This document shows, in pieces, positions 6,017 through 12,341 of a stretch of 12,341 nt of DNA. The position numbers were made by a program, and so were the translations under genes. The stretch covers positions 1 to 12,341 of the forward strand of contig DASXPG010000153.1 of assembly GCA_036493755.1 (NCBI GenBank). The letters run 5' to 3'. The notes under the pieces were generated by a model. That model did not search any database. It saw only the letters and a program-made list of their open reading frames with translations, and had not been told where the DNA came from. Positions within the stretch are counted from its first letter, which is position 1; each line of letters opens with the position of its first letter. Origin of the DNA: DASXPG01 sp036493755. GTDB taxonomy: Bacteria > Gemmatimonadota > Gemmatimonadetes > Gemmatimonadales > JACORV01.

Positions 6017-6967
6017 GTTTGTGTCTTCGCACCCGACGCAATCCCCGCTGCCATTTTCGAGCTGGACCGTGACGTGGCCGATGCCGAAGCCCTTCACCCG
6101 CCGGGTGATCTCGTTCAGCGCGCTCTGCGCCTGCGCCGGATCGAGGACCACGCAGTGGCCGCTCATGGCCACCATCCCGCTGGACACGGTCCAGACGTGG
6201 ACGTCATGCACCCGCTCTATCCCGGGAACCGCCGCAAGGGTCGTCTGGAGCGCCTCCACGTCGATATGCCTGGGCGCCGCCTCGAGCAGAATGTCCACCG
6301 CCTGCCAGAGCAGCCGGCCGCTCGACACCAGCAGCAGAATCGACAGCAGAATCGAGAGGAGCGGGTCGGCCTTCACAAAACCGGTATAGCGGATGATCAC
6401 CGCCGCCAGCATGGCCGCCGCCGCGCCGGCCAGGTCGCTCAGCACGTGCAGATAGGCGCCGCGGATGTTGAGGTCTTCACCGCGCGACCGGAACAGCATC
6501 GCGGCGGTGCCGAGTCCGGCGACGAGCCCCGCGGTGGCCACCCAGAACATCACCACCGGCTCGACCGGCTCGGGGTGCATCAGCCGCTGGACCGCTTCGT
6601 AGATGATCCCGATGGTGACGACGAAGAGCAGCACCGCGTTCACCAGGGCCGCGAGGATCTCGGCCCTCAGCCACCCCCAGGTGCGGCCGGCTCCAGCGGG
6701 ACGCCGGCTGACCCAGGCGGCGAAGAGGGCGAGACCGAGAGCCGCGGCATCGGTGAGCATGTGGGCGGCGTCGGCGAGCAGCGCCAGTGAATGGGCCACG
6801 AAGCCGCCGACGGCCTCGATGAACATGAAGGCGATGGTGATCCAGAGGGCCCAGAAAAGTGCCCGCTCGCTGCCGCCGTGGTGATGGCCCAGCCCATGGG
6901 CGTGAGTGTGGGCCGCCTCGTGGCTGTGCGCGTGTCCGGGGTCGTGCGTATGATCATGTACCGTCAT
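5978..6967 (-). CDS. Cation diffusion facilitator (CDF) family metal efflux transporter
   Basis: A 329-residue inner-membrane protein with six predicted membrane segments between about residues 36 and 215 and a cytoplasmic C-terminal domain. It resembles ZitB/CzcD-type zinc exporters, which exchange Zn2+ (or Co2+, Cd2+) for protons. Metal-site residues are visible: His69 and Asp73 in LLADAAHMLTD of TM2, and His174 and Asp178 in LHVLSD of TM5. The N-terminal 30 residues are a His-rich tail (HDHTHDPGHAHSH and onward) typical of zinc transporters. The end is odd: after the usual HVTVQLE the chain adds a CVGC pair and a Gly/Arg/Glu-rich stretch encoded by the palindrome arm. The start ATG 6967 has AGGA 9 bases upstream; a longer frame to 7495 is a shadow of the opposite gene. 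The start codon overlaps that of the divergent CorC-like gene. The exact metal cannot be told from sequence. Confidence 0.93.
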   Translation of the reverse strand: MTVHDHTHDPGHAHSHEAAHTHAHGLGHHHGGSERALFWALWITIAFMFIEAVGGFVAHSLALLADAAHMLTDAAALGLALFAAWVSRRPAGAGRTWGWLRAEILAALVNAVLLFVVTIGIIYEAVQRLMHPEPVEPVVMFWVATAGLVAGLGTAAMLFRSRGEDLNIRGAYLHVLSDLAGAAAAMLAAVIIRYTGFVKADPLLSILLSILLLVSSGRLLWQAVDILLEAAPRHIDVEALQTTLAAVPGIERVHDVHVWTVSSGMVAMSGHCVVLDPAQAQSALNEITRRVKGFGIGHVTVQLENGSGDCVGCEDTNEGRRGMGKVGEG

Positions 6968-8291
6968 GATGACTGATCCTGGCTTCCTGGGCTTCCGTCT
7001 TCTCGCCGTCTTTCTGCTCGTACTGGCCAACGCTTTTTTCGTGGCCGCCGAGTTCAGCCTCGTGGCATCCCGGCGCACCCGTATCGAGGCGATGATACGC
7101 AAGGGCGACAGGAAAGCCAAGCTTGCCCGGCGCGCCGCCCTTTCCATCAATCGCATGATCTCCGCCACCCAGCTCGGCATCACGCTGGCGAGCCTGGGAC
7201 TGGGGTGGCTGGGCGAGCCGGCGGTGGCCAGCGCGCTGCGCATCGTCTTCGACGCTCTCCCCGCGCAGGTCGCCCGGATCGCGACGCACGGCCTCGCCAG
7301 CCTGATCGCTTTCCTGGCGATCACGTTCCTGCACATCACCCTGGGCGAGCTGACGCCCAAGGCGCTGGGGCTGGTCTGGCCCGAAAAAATCGCCGGCTGG
7401 ACCGCCGGGCCGCTCATCGTCTTCTCGTACGCTACGAATCCCTTCATCTGGCTGCTGAACAAGAGCGCCAACCTGGTGCTGAAGCTCTTCGGCACCCAGG
7501 CGCCGAGTCAGCTGGACCGGCTCCATTCGGCGGAAGAGCTGCGGATGCTGGTCGAGCAGAGCCGCCACGCCGGGACCATCGAGAAGGACGACGCCCGGCT
7601 GCTGGCCGGCGTCTTCGAGTTCAGCGAGAAGAACGCCCGCGAGGTGATGACGCCGCGGACCCAGATCATCGCGCTGCACGAGAGCGACACGCTGGCCGAG
7701 GCGGCCGACGCGATCGCGGCCGCGGGCCGCTCACGCTATCCGCTGTACGGAGAATCGCTCGACGACATCACCGGCATCGTGCACGCCAAGGACGTCCTGG
7801 CGGCGCTGCGCGCGCCGGAGCCGCGCACCCTCGCCTCGCTGAAGCGGCCGCCGCAGTTCGTCCCCGGCTCGCGCGAAATCGAGGATGTGCTCGCCGACAT
7901 GAAGCTGCGCAAGACGCACATGATCATGGTCCTCGACGAATTCGGCGGCACCGCGGGACTGGTCACGATGGAGGACCTGCTCGAGGAGATCGTCGGCCCG
8001 ATCGAGGACGAGTACGACCGGCCGGCGCGCACGCGGGCGACGCCGCTGCCGCAGCCGGCGGGCTCGATGATCTTTGCGGGCAGCGCCGAGCTGGGGGAGG
8101 TGGCCGAGAAGCTGAAGCTGGAATTGTCGAGCGCCGATTACACCACGTTAGGCGGTTACCTCTTCGGCGCGCTGGGCCGGCTGCCGAAGGTGGGCGATCG
8201 GGTGAATCTCGACGGCGGCGCTTTTGAGGTGACGGCGATGGATGGCCGCCGCGTCGGCGAAGCCCGCTTCAGCCGAAAGACTTCCGCTTGA
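6966..8291 (+). CDS. CNNM/CorC-HlyC family membrane protein with CBS domains
   Basis: A 441-residue protein (440 if the second ATG at 6969 is used). A DUF21/CNNM membrane domain spans about 8-190, starting with FRLLAVFLLVLANAFFVAAEF and including the characteristic HITLGELTPKALGL segment. A tandem CBS pair begins near VMTPRTQI (227) and runs to about 350, including RYPLYG, ITGIVHAKDVLAAL and the DEFGGTAGLVTMEDLLEEIVG motif. A CorC_HlyC C-terminal domain covers about 365-437. Relatives are implicated in Mg2+/Co2+ transport or resistance; the haemolysin name is historical. The CBS pair probably binds adenine nucleotides. There is no Shine-Dalgarno sequence, and the start codon overlaps the divergent CDF start, so the mRNA may be leaderless or initiate within the CDF gene. 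Its last 23 bases overlap the 3' end of pdxA on the other strand. Confidence 0.93.
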   Translation: MMTDPGFLGFRLLAVFLLVLANAFFVAAEFSLVASRRTRIEAMIRKGDRKAKLARRAALSINRMISATQLGITLASLGLGWLGEPAVASALRIVFDALPAQVARIATHGLASLIAFLAITFLHITLGELTPKALGLVWPEKIAGWTAGPLIVFSYATNPFIWLLNKSANLVLKLFGTQAPSQLDRLHSAEELRMLVEQSRHAGTIEKDDARLLAGVFEFSEKNAREVMTPRTQIIALHESDTLAEAADAIAAAGRSRYPLYGESLDDITGIVHAKDVLAALRAPEPRTLASLKRPPQFVPGSREIEDVLADMKLRKTHMIMVLDEFGGTAGLVTMEDLLEEIVGPIEDEYDRPARTRATPLPQPAGSMIFAGSAELGEVAEKLKLELSSADYTTLGGYLFGALGRLPKVGDRVNLDGGAFEVTAMDGRRVGEARFSRKTSA

Positions 8292-9183
8292 CGATCTCGG
8301 CTGCCACCTTCACGGCCTCCCGCATCGACGAGGGATCGGCGACGCCCTTTCCCGCGATGTCGAGCGCGGTGCCGTGGTCGGGCGCGGTGCGCGGCACCGG
8401 CAGTCCCAGCGTCACGTTCACGCCCTTGCCGAAGCTCGCCACCTTGATCGCGGTCATTCCCACGTCGTGGTAGGGCGCGAGCACCGCGTCGAACTCGCCG
8501 CGCATCGCGCGTACGAAGACGGTGTCGGCGGGAAAGGGGCCGAGGATACCGGCGCTCTTCGCCGCGGGCTCCAGGACCTGCTGTTCCTCGTGGCCGAACA
8601 TCCCGCCCTCGCCCGCGTGCGGGTTCACCGCGCACAGCGCCAGTCTCGGCGACTCGATTCCGAACCACTCCCGCAGTCCGGCGCGCGCCACCTCGGCGGT
8701 CTGGGTAATGCGTTCGGGGGTGAGGATCGCGAGCGCGTCGCGCAGTGCCAGGTGGGTGGTGACGAGGACGACGCGCAGCTTGTCGGAAGCGAGCATCATC
8801 GCGACCCGGCTCGCGCCGGTGAGACCCTTGAGAAGCTCGGTATGGCCGGGAAACCGGTATCCGGCGGCGTTGAGGGCCCGCTTGTCGCCTGGAGCGGTGA
8901 CGATCGCGTCTACCCGGCCGCCTTTCCATAGCTCGACGGCTCTCTCGACGGCGCGGCCGGTAAGCCTCCCGGCGAGCTCGAGGTCATCGTCGTTCCCCGT
9001 TCCCCCGTTCCCCCGTTCCCACGTTCCCACGCCGGATGTCGGAATGCCCTTCGGGTAGCCCTCGATCAGATCGTCGGGGCCGATGATGGTGGCGTCGAAA
9101 TCGTCAGCGGGGAAAAGCGCCCGAACGATTTCGGGGCCGATGCCACGGGGGTCGCCTAACGTGATGGCGAGGCGGGGAAGCAA
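8269..9183 (-). CDS. pdxA: 4-hydroxythreonine-4-phosphate dehydrogenase PdxA
   Basis: A 304-residue enzyme of the DXP-dependent vitamin B6 pathway. It oxidises 4-phosphohydroxy-L-threonine with NAD(P)+, and its product is joined to deoxyxylulose phosphate by PdxJ. Visible signatures are the N-terminal RLAITLGDPRGIGPE, the substrate-binding His114-Thr115 in PGHTE, three metal-binding histidines (His144 in TTHL, His239 in PYHDVGM, His270 in DHGTALD) and NPHAGEGG. The start is TTG at 9183: an in-frame stop lies two codons upstream and the conserved N-terminus leaves no later choice. No Shine-Dalgarno sequence is visible, so translation may depend on SurA translation 40 bases upstream. The loop at about 53-64 (GTWERGNGGTGN) is encoded by a tandem octamer repeat and makes a Gly/Asn-rich insert. 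pdxA next to surA is also the arrangement in E. coli. Confidence 0.95.
   Translation of the reverse strand: MLPRLAITLGDPRGIGPEIVRALFPADDFDATIIGPDDLIEGYPKGIPTSGVGTWERGNGGTGNDDDLELAGRLTGRAVERAVELWKGGRVDAIVTAPGDKRALNAAGYRFPGHTELLKGLTGASRVAMMLASDKLRVVLVTTHLALRDALAILTPERITQTAEVARAGLREWFGIESPRLALCAVNPHAGEGGMFGHEEQQVLEPAAKSAGILGPFPADTVFVRAMRGEFDAVLAPYHDVGMTAIKVASFGKGVNVTLGLPVPRTAPDHGTALDIAGKGVADPSSMREAVKVAAEIVKRKSFG
8992..9030. repeat. Tandem octamer repeat inside pdxA
   Basis: On the plus strand there are five units: GTTCCCC (8992-8998), two GTTCCCCC (8999-9014) and two GTTCCCAC (9015-9030). The total of 39 bases keeps the reading frame. It encodes the Gly/Asn-rich loop between the first and second parts of the PdxA N-terminal region, a variable surface loop in the family. 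Addition or loss of one 8-base unit would shift the frame. Confidence 0.9.
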
Positions 9184-9196
9184 CGCTTACAGGTCG

Positions 9197-9224
9197 ACGG
9201 TTAACGGTTGACGGTTAACGGTCT
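9197..9224. repeat. Tandem heptamer repeat between surA and pdxA
   Basis: Four consecutive heptamers read ACGGTTA, ACGGTTG, ACGGTTA and ACGGTCT (plus strand), the last slightly diverged. They fill the 40-base gap from the surA stop (9226-9224) towards the pdxA start (9183). They contain the GTTAAC palindrome twice. The unit is unrelated to the octamer repeat within pdxA. Confidence 0.85.
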
Positions 9225-10576
9225 CAGAGTCTCGTATCCACGTACGTCTCGCGCCGCAGATCCGCGATCAGATTCTGGATTCCTTTTTGCTCGACCATGC
9301 GCCCGCGCACCAGCTCGCGGACATCCTCGAAGGCGGGGAGGCGCTTGGGGAGCAGCTCGGTCACCTTGGCGACGAGGTAATGTGTGCGCTCGGGGCTCTC
9401 GGGCGACAGCGCGACCGGCCCCACGATCTCGCCCACCGTGACATTGGCGAGACTGGCCGCGTAGCCGGGGGGCAGCTGGCTGCGGTCGGTGGGACCGACC
9501 ACGTGCTGCTCGCTCGAGTCGCTGTAGAGTCGCGCCAGCGAATCCATGTTGGCCCCGGCGCGGACCAGCACCACCATCGAATCGGCGAGGCGCCGTGCGG
9601 CTCCGGCCTCGACCGCCGTGATCACCGGAGCGAAGAGGATGTGCCGGGCTTTCACTTCACCGGGCTGGACCCGGTCCACCATGATGAGGTGATAGCCGAA
9701 TTCGGTGTGCACCGGCGGCGAAACGATGCCGGGCCGCAACGAGAACGCCATTTCCTCGAAGGGCCGGACCATCATCCCGCGGCGGAAGAAGCCCAGTGCG
9801 CCGCCGCTGTCCCTGGATCCGGGGTCGTCGCTGTAGCGGCGCGCCATCGCCGCGAAATCGGCGCCCTTGTCGATCAATGCCTTCACCGAATCGGCGAGCC
9901 GCGCCGCGGTGCTCATCGCGCTGTCGCTGGGGCGCGGGCCGATGACGATCTGCCGGAAAGTGATCGTCGGCGGCACGCTGTCGAGCTGGCCGCTGCGGAG
10001 CGCGGCATCGAAGAAGGTGCGCATCTCGCGGTCACTGATGGTGCCGGAGCGGAGCTTTCCGTCGGTGCGCTGCTTCTGGAGGAACCGGTCGCGATACGCC
10101 TCGCGGCGCGACTGCTCGGTGAGGAAGCGCCGGTATTCCTCGGTGCTGGCCCAGCCGGCGCCGTGCAGCGCGGTCACCATGTCCTGGTCGGTGCGGAAAT
10201 TGGTGCGCACGTTGTGGTACTGCTGATCGACCGCGCTCTGCACTTCGGTATCGGTGACGTTGATCGAGGTGTCACGCTTGGCCTTCTGGTAGAGCACCTC
10301 TTCGTCCACCATCTGCGTGAGGACCTGGCGCTGTAGAGCCAGCAGGCCGGCGCTGTCCTCGGGAATCTGCATCCCCGAGCTGCGCGACTGCTGCAACCGC
10401 TCGTTGACCTCGGAATAGAGGATCGCCTGGTCGCCGACCACCGCGACGACGCGATCGATCAGCTCGGGACTGGTGGCCTGCGCCGGACCGGGCGCCGGCG
10501 CGGCAGGCGCCGCCGCCGGTGTCTGGGCAAGGACTGGTGCGGCAACAAAGAGAAGGGCGGTAAACAGCGCCTTCAT
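9224..10576 (-). CDS. surA: Periplasmic chaperone/peptidyl-prolyl isomerase SurA
   Basis: A 450-residue secreted protein. The signal peptide MKALFTALLFVAAPVLA is likely cleaved after Ala17 (VLA-Q), followed by a Pro/Ala linker (18-36). The SurA N-terminal helical domain (about 38-200) begins ELIDRVVAVVGDQAILYSEVNERL, a hallmark of the family. The first parvulin domain (about 204-312) includes DPGSRDSGGALGFFRRG, FEEMAFSL and TEFGYHLIMV. A second parvulin-like domain (about 318-415) begins KARHILF but lacks the GG-LG-F motif, so it is probably degenerate. A C-terminal helix follows. SurA escorts outer-membrane beta-barrel proteins to the BAM complex. The start ATG 10576 lies one base after the stop of the upstream gene, with GGGAGG 10 bases before it, pointing to coupled translation. 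The open frame extends to 10750, but that part is within the neighbouring gene. Confidence 0.93.
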   Translation of the reverse strand: MKALFTALLFVAAPVLAQTPAAAPAAPAPGPAQATSPELIDRVVAVVGDQAILYSEVNERLQQSRSSGMQIPEDSAGLLALQRQVLTQMVDEEVLYQKAKRDTSINVTDTEVQSAVDQQYHNVRTNFRTDQDMVTALHGAGWASTEEYRRFLTEQSRREAYRDRFLQKQRTDGKLRSGTISDREMRTFFDAALRSGQLDSVPPTITFRQIVIGPRPSDSAMSTAARLADSVKALIDKGADFAAMARRYSDDPGSRDSGGALGFFRRGMMVRPFEEMAFSLRPGIVSPPVHTEFGYHLIMVDRVQPGEVKARHILFAPVITAVEAGAARRLADSMVVLVRAGANMDSLARLYSDSSEQHVVGPTDRSQLPPGYAASLANVTVGEIVGPVALSPESPERTHYLVAKVTELLPKRLPAFEDVRELVRGRMVEQKGIQNLIADLRRETYVDTRL

Positions 10577-10577
10577 C

Positions 10578-12056
10578 TTAGTGCGGCCTCCCTGACGGAC
10601 GAGGAGCCGGACGCGCACCCGACGGCGGGCCGACCGGCATACCGCCGACCGGCGGGCCTCCGGGCGCGGGCTGGATCGGCGCGGGCGACATCGCCGGCGG
10701 GGTCTCCGGTCCGCGCAATTCCTTGGCGCGCTCGAGGGCGCGATCCACACCCTGCTCGTTCACCTTCCAGCCGCCGTGATCGCGAAGCACATCGGCGAGG
10801 AAGGGCGAGACCGCGAAGTACTGCCGCGATCCGGGATGATTGGTCAGATCCGAGAAGTAGGAATCGATGCGACGAGCCGCGACGGCCGGCTTGCCGATCC
10901 GGTGCGACGCGGTGTCCGCGGTGAGCGACTCCGCCGTGACCCCGATGCCGGCCAGGGTGGCCGTCAGCTCGGCGCGATAGCGGGTGAAGATCGAATCCAT
11001 CGCGGCCCGGGGAACATTGATGTGGATCTGGCGCACCGTGTTGATCAGCATCTCGTTGCGCGCGATGCTCTTGATGAAATCGTTGACCTGCGAGTCGGGC
11101 GCCTGCGCGACCATCCCCGGGGTCTGGGGCGGGAAGGCCTGGAGCCACACGGCAAAGCGTTTTTCGGTCAGCTCGCCACCCCGCCAGGTAGCCAGGACGC
11201 GCGAGCGTTCTTTCGCGGCCCGCAGATCGCCCGCCGCGGCCTTGGCGTACTGGGCGGCGCGGGTCCGCACCGCGATGCCGCTCTTGTTGGTGAGGCTGTC
11301 GAGGAAGAGCGAGTCGGCACGGCCGGCCCAGATATTGTTGATCTCGCCGGTGAAGGCGTCGCGAATCTGCTCGAGGGTGGGACGCCAGAGTATGTGGTAG
11401 CCGAAGGCCGTCTCGACCGGCGAGCTGCTGATTTCGCCGGGCTTCAGCGCAAAGGCGGCGTCCTCGAACTGCTTGACCATCACCCCGCGGCGGACCAGGC
11501 CGAGGCTGCCACCCTGCTGCTTGGAGCCGGGATCTTCGGAGACACGGCTGGCGAGCGCCGCGAAATCGGCGCCGTGACGGACCTGGTCGAGGTAGGCCTG
11601 CGCGACGCGCCGCTTGGCGGCCTTGTTCGCCGCGCTGGTATCGACGACGCGCACCAGGATGTGTGAGACGTAGCGGTAGTCGTTGCCGTTGTAGGCGCTG
11701 TCGATCTGCGCCTGGGTCGGATGGGCCTTGTTGACGACCGAATCGTGATAGATGGCGATCTGCGCCTGGACCACCGACGGCCAGCTTGCCGCGAGCACCG
11801 TGGCGCTGTCGGTCAGCGTGTCGCCGCGGGCGACGGCCTGGGCGAGCAGCTGGTAATCCACCCACATGTCGGCGACGCGGTCGACGACCTCGCGGCGCAA
11901 CGGCACCGACTTGGCCGGGGCGATCATGCCGGCGACGCGCTCGACGGTGAGCTCCTGCCCCGCCGCCGTCGCGACCACATCCTGGTGGCCCGACAGGACG
12001 TCCTTGCAACCGCAGAGCAGCGCCATCACCGCGACCATCGCGAACCGCTTCGTCAT
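10578..12056 (-). CDS. Parvulin-type peptidyl-prolyl isomerase lipoprotein (PpiC/SurA-like)
   Basis: A 492-residue envelope protein. ATG 12056 gives a compact lipoprotein signal, MTKRFAMVAVMALLCGC, with lipobox Leu-Cys-Gly-Cys and Cys17 as the lipidation site; GGGGAA lies about 9 bases upstream. ATG 12080, overlapping the mfd stop as ATGA, would add 8 residues and cannot be excluded. Domains are a SurA-like helical N-terminal part (about 25-125), one parvulin domain (about 129-237: YRYVSHILVRV, DPGSKQQGGSLGLVRRG, TAFGYHIL), a long helical C-terminal part, and a Pro/Gly-rich tail from about 450 to the end. It probably assists folding or delivery of outer-membrane proteins from a membrane-anchored position, complementing the soluble SurA encoded next. 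That role is inferred from domains and context. It is not an ordinary PpiD, which has an N-terminal transmembrane anchor instead. Confidence 0.88.
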   Translation of the reverse strand: MTKRFAMVAVMALLCGCKDVLSGHQDVVATAAGQELTVERVAGMIAPAKSVPLRREVVDRVADMWVDYQLLAQAVARGDTLTDSATVLAASWPSVVQAQIAIYHDSVVNKAHPTQAQIDSAYNGNDYRYVSHILVRVVDTSAANKAAKRRVAQAYLDQVRHGADFAALASRVSEDPGSKQQGGSLGLVRRGVMVKQFEDAAFALKPGEISSSPVETAFGYHILWRPTLEQIRDAFTGEINNIWAGRADSLFLDSLTNKSGIAVRTRAAQYAKAAAGDLRAAKERSRVLATWRGGELTEKRFAVWLQAFPPQTPGMVAQAPDSQVNDFIKSIARNEMLINTVRQIHINVPRAAMDSIFTRYRAELTATLAGIGVTAESLTADTASHRIGKPAVAARRIDSYFSDLTNHPGSRQYFAVSPFLADVLRDHGGWKVNEQGVDRALERAKELRGPETPPAMSPAPIQPAPGGPPVGGMPVGPPSGARPAPRPSGRPH

Positions 12057-12076
12057 CACGCGTCTTTCCCCAATCA

Positions 12077-12341
12077 TCATGAAGGTTCTGCCGCGGCGCG
12101 CGACAAGGCGCGAACCAGTCCCGCGAGCAGGTCGATACCACCGAGCCGCTGGAGGCGCAGCACCAAGGGCTGCGTCCGGCGCACCTCGGCGGCGAACTGG
12201 ACTTCATCCATGGCCACCGTGAGGCGGGCCAGCCGCGGTGCGGCGCCGGCGCGGAAATTCAGCCGCGCATCGTCGCCCCGGGCCACAATCGTTTCGAGGC
12301 CGAGTCGCGCGCCAATCACCCTCAGCTGGGTGAGCGCCACG
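12077..12341 (-). CDS. mfd: Transcription-repair coupling factor Mfd, C-terminal fragment
   Basis: The last ~88 codons of a gene that continues beyond the right edge. The peptide (ALTQLRVIGARLGLETIVAR... ending SRAAAEPS) matches the C-terminal autoinhibitory domain of Mfd: a helix of the type AELR..A..LGI, a small strand region, then a final helix with leucines. Mfd is the ATP-driven translocase that removes RNA polymerase stalled at DNA lesions and recruits UvrA. No helicase motif lies in the window, so the assignment rests on the tail and on the usual mfd-PpiC neighbourhood. The stop TGA (12079-12077) overlaps an ATG of the next gene, so the four genes down to pdxA probably share a transcript. 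Confidence 0.75.
   Translation of the reverse strand, partial: VALTQLRVIGARLGLETIVARGDDARLNFRAGAAPRLARLTVAMDEVQFAAEVRRTQPLVLRLQRLGGIDLLAGLVRALSRAAAEPS

Noticed and set aside
5753..6054. Several short minus-strand frames across the typA-CDF gap
   Set aside because: They read the pyrimidine/purine tracts of the palindrome in different frames (Ser/Pro/Leu-rich) and have no ribosome binding site or conserved motif.
6968..7495. N-terminal extension of the CDF frame up to 7495
   Set aside because: The extra 176 residues are antisense to the CorC-like gene and resemble no transporter sequence. The His-rich tail after ATG 6967 is the natural start.
7205..8227. 340-codon second frame within the CorC-like gene
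   Set aside because: Arg/Ala/Gly-rich shadow; the CBS and DUF21 motifs are in the other frame.
9287..10336. 349-codon plus-strand open frame opposite surA
   Set aside because: Shadow of surA, with biased composition, no recognisable motif and no ribosome binding site.
10776..11666. 296-codon plus-strand frame opposite the PpiC lipoprotein gene
   Set aside because: Composition is typical of an antisense shadow, and no domain is visible.
10573..12207. 544-codon minus-strand frame overlapping the PpiC lipoprotein gene
   Set aside because: It is Arg/Gly/Pro-rich out-of-frame reading. The in-frame alternative has a lipobox and a parvulin domain.
1..12341. CRISPR array, tRNA, rRNA, transposase or phage genes
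   Set aside because: I saw no spaced direct repeats of CRISPR length, no cloverleaf sequence, no rRNA motifs and no mobile-element proteins.

Overview
This is a GC-rich bacterial chromosome segment that carries mostly housekeeping genes. I see no phage, transposase, CRISPR array, rRNA or tRNA. The organism is probably a Gram-negative environmental bacterium, and Gemmatimonadota is my best guess. That guess rests on the outer-membrane biogenesis genes, lipoproteins with lipoboxes, a membrane serine/threonine kinase with an N-terminal zinc ribbon, and the order mfd / PpiC lipoprotein / surA / pdxA. It is inferred from memory of the families, not from a search.

Left part (1-3600): the first 83 bases may hold the start of a minus-strand gene that leaves the window. 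A 308-base AT-richer gap follows, then a plus-strand gene for a secreted lipoprotein of unknown function (392-1165). It converges, with only 9 bases between stops, on a minus-strand pair: a membrane serine/threonine kinase (1668-3497) and a stand-alone response-regulator receiver protein (1175-about 1594). The kinase gene starts just after a strong terminator-like hairpin and may be leaderless.

Middle (3594-6967, minus strand): typA/bipA, a ribosome-associated GTPase, is followed by a very acidic 87-residue protein that probably shares its transcript, and then by the hairpin terminator. Upstream of typA lies a large imperfect palindrome (about 5864-6016). It is G-rich on one arm and C-rich on the other, and it overlaps the last codons of a cation diffusion facilitator (CDF) metal transporter gene.

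Right part (6966-12341): a CorC/HlyC-type CBS-domain membrane protein is the only plus-strand gene here. Its start codon overlaps the start codon of the divergent CDF gene, and its 3' end overlaps the 3' end of pdxA. The rest is a minus-strand cluster, read from the right edge leftward: the C-terminus of mfd, a parvulin-type peptidyl-prolyl isomerase lipoprotein, SurA (periplasmic outer-membrane protein chaperone) and PdxA (vitamin B6 synthesis). Junctions in the cluster are tight, from a possible stop/start overlap to 40 bases, so it is probably one operon.

Beyond genes, the most interesting signals are the G/C-strand-asymmetric palindrome, an octamer CGTTAGGC that occurs four times and always encodes Leu-Gly through the rare TTA codon, two unrelated short tandem repeats around pdxA, and the start-codon overlap of the CDF and CorC-like genes. 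I found no clear evidence for a wholly new multi-gene system.
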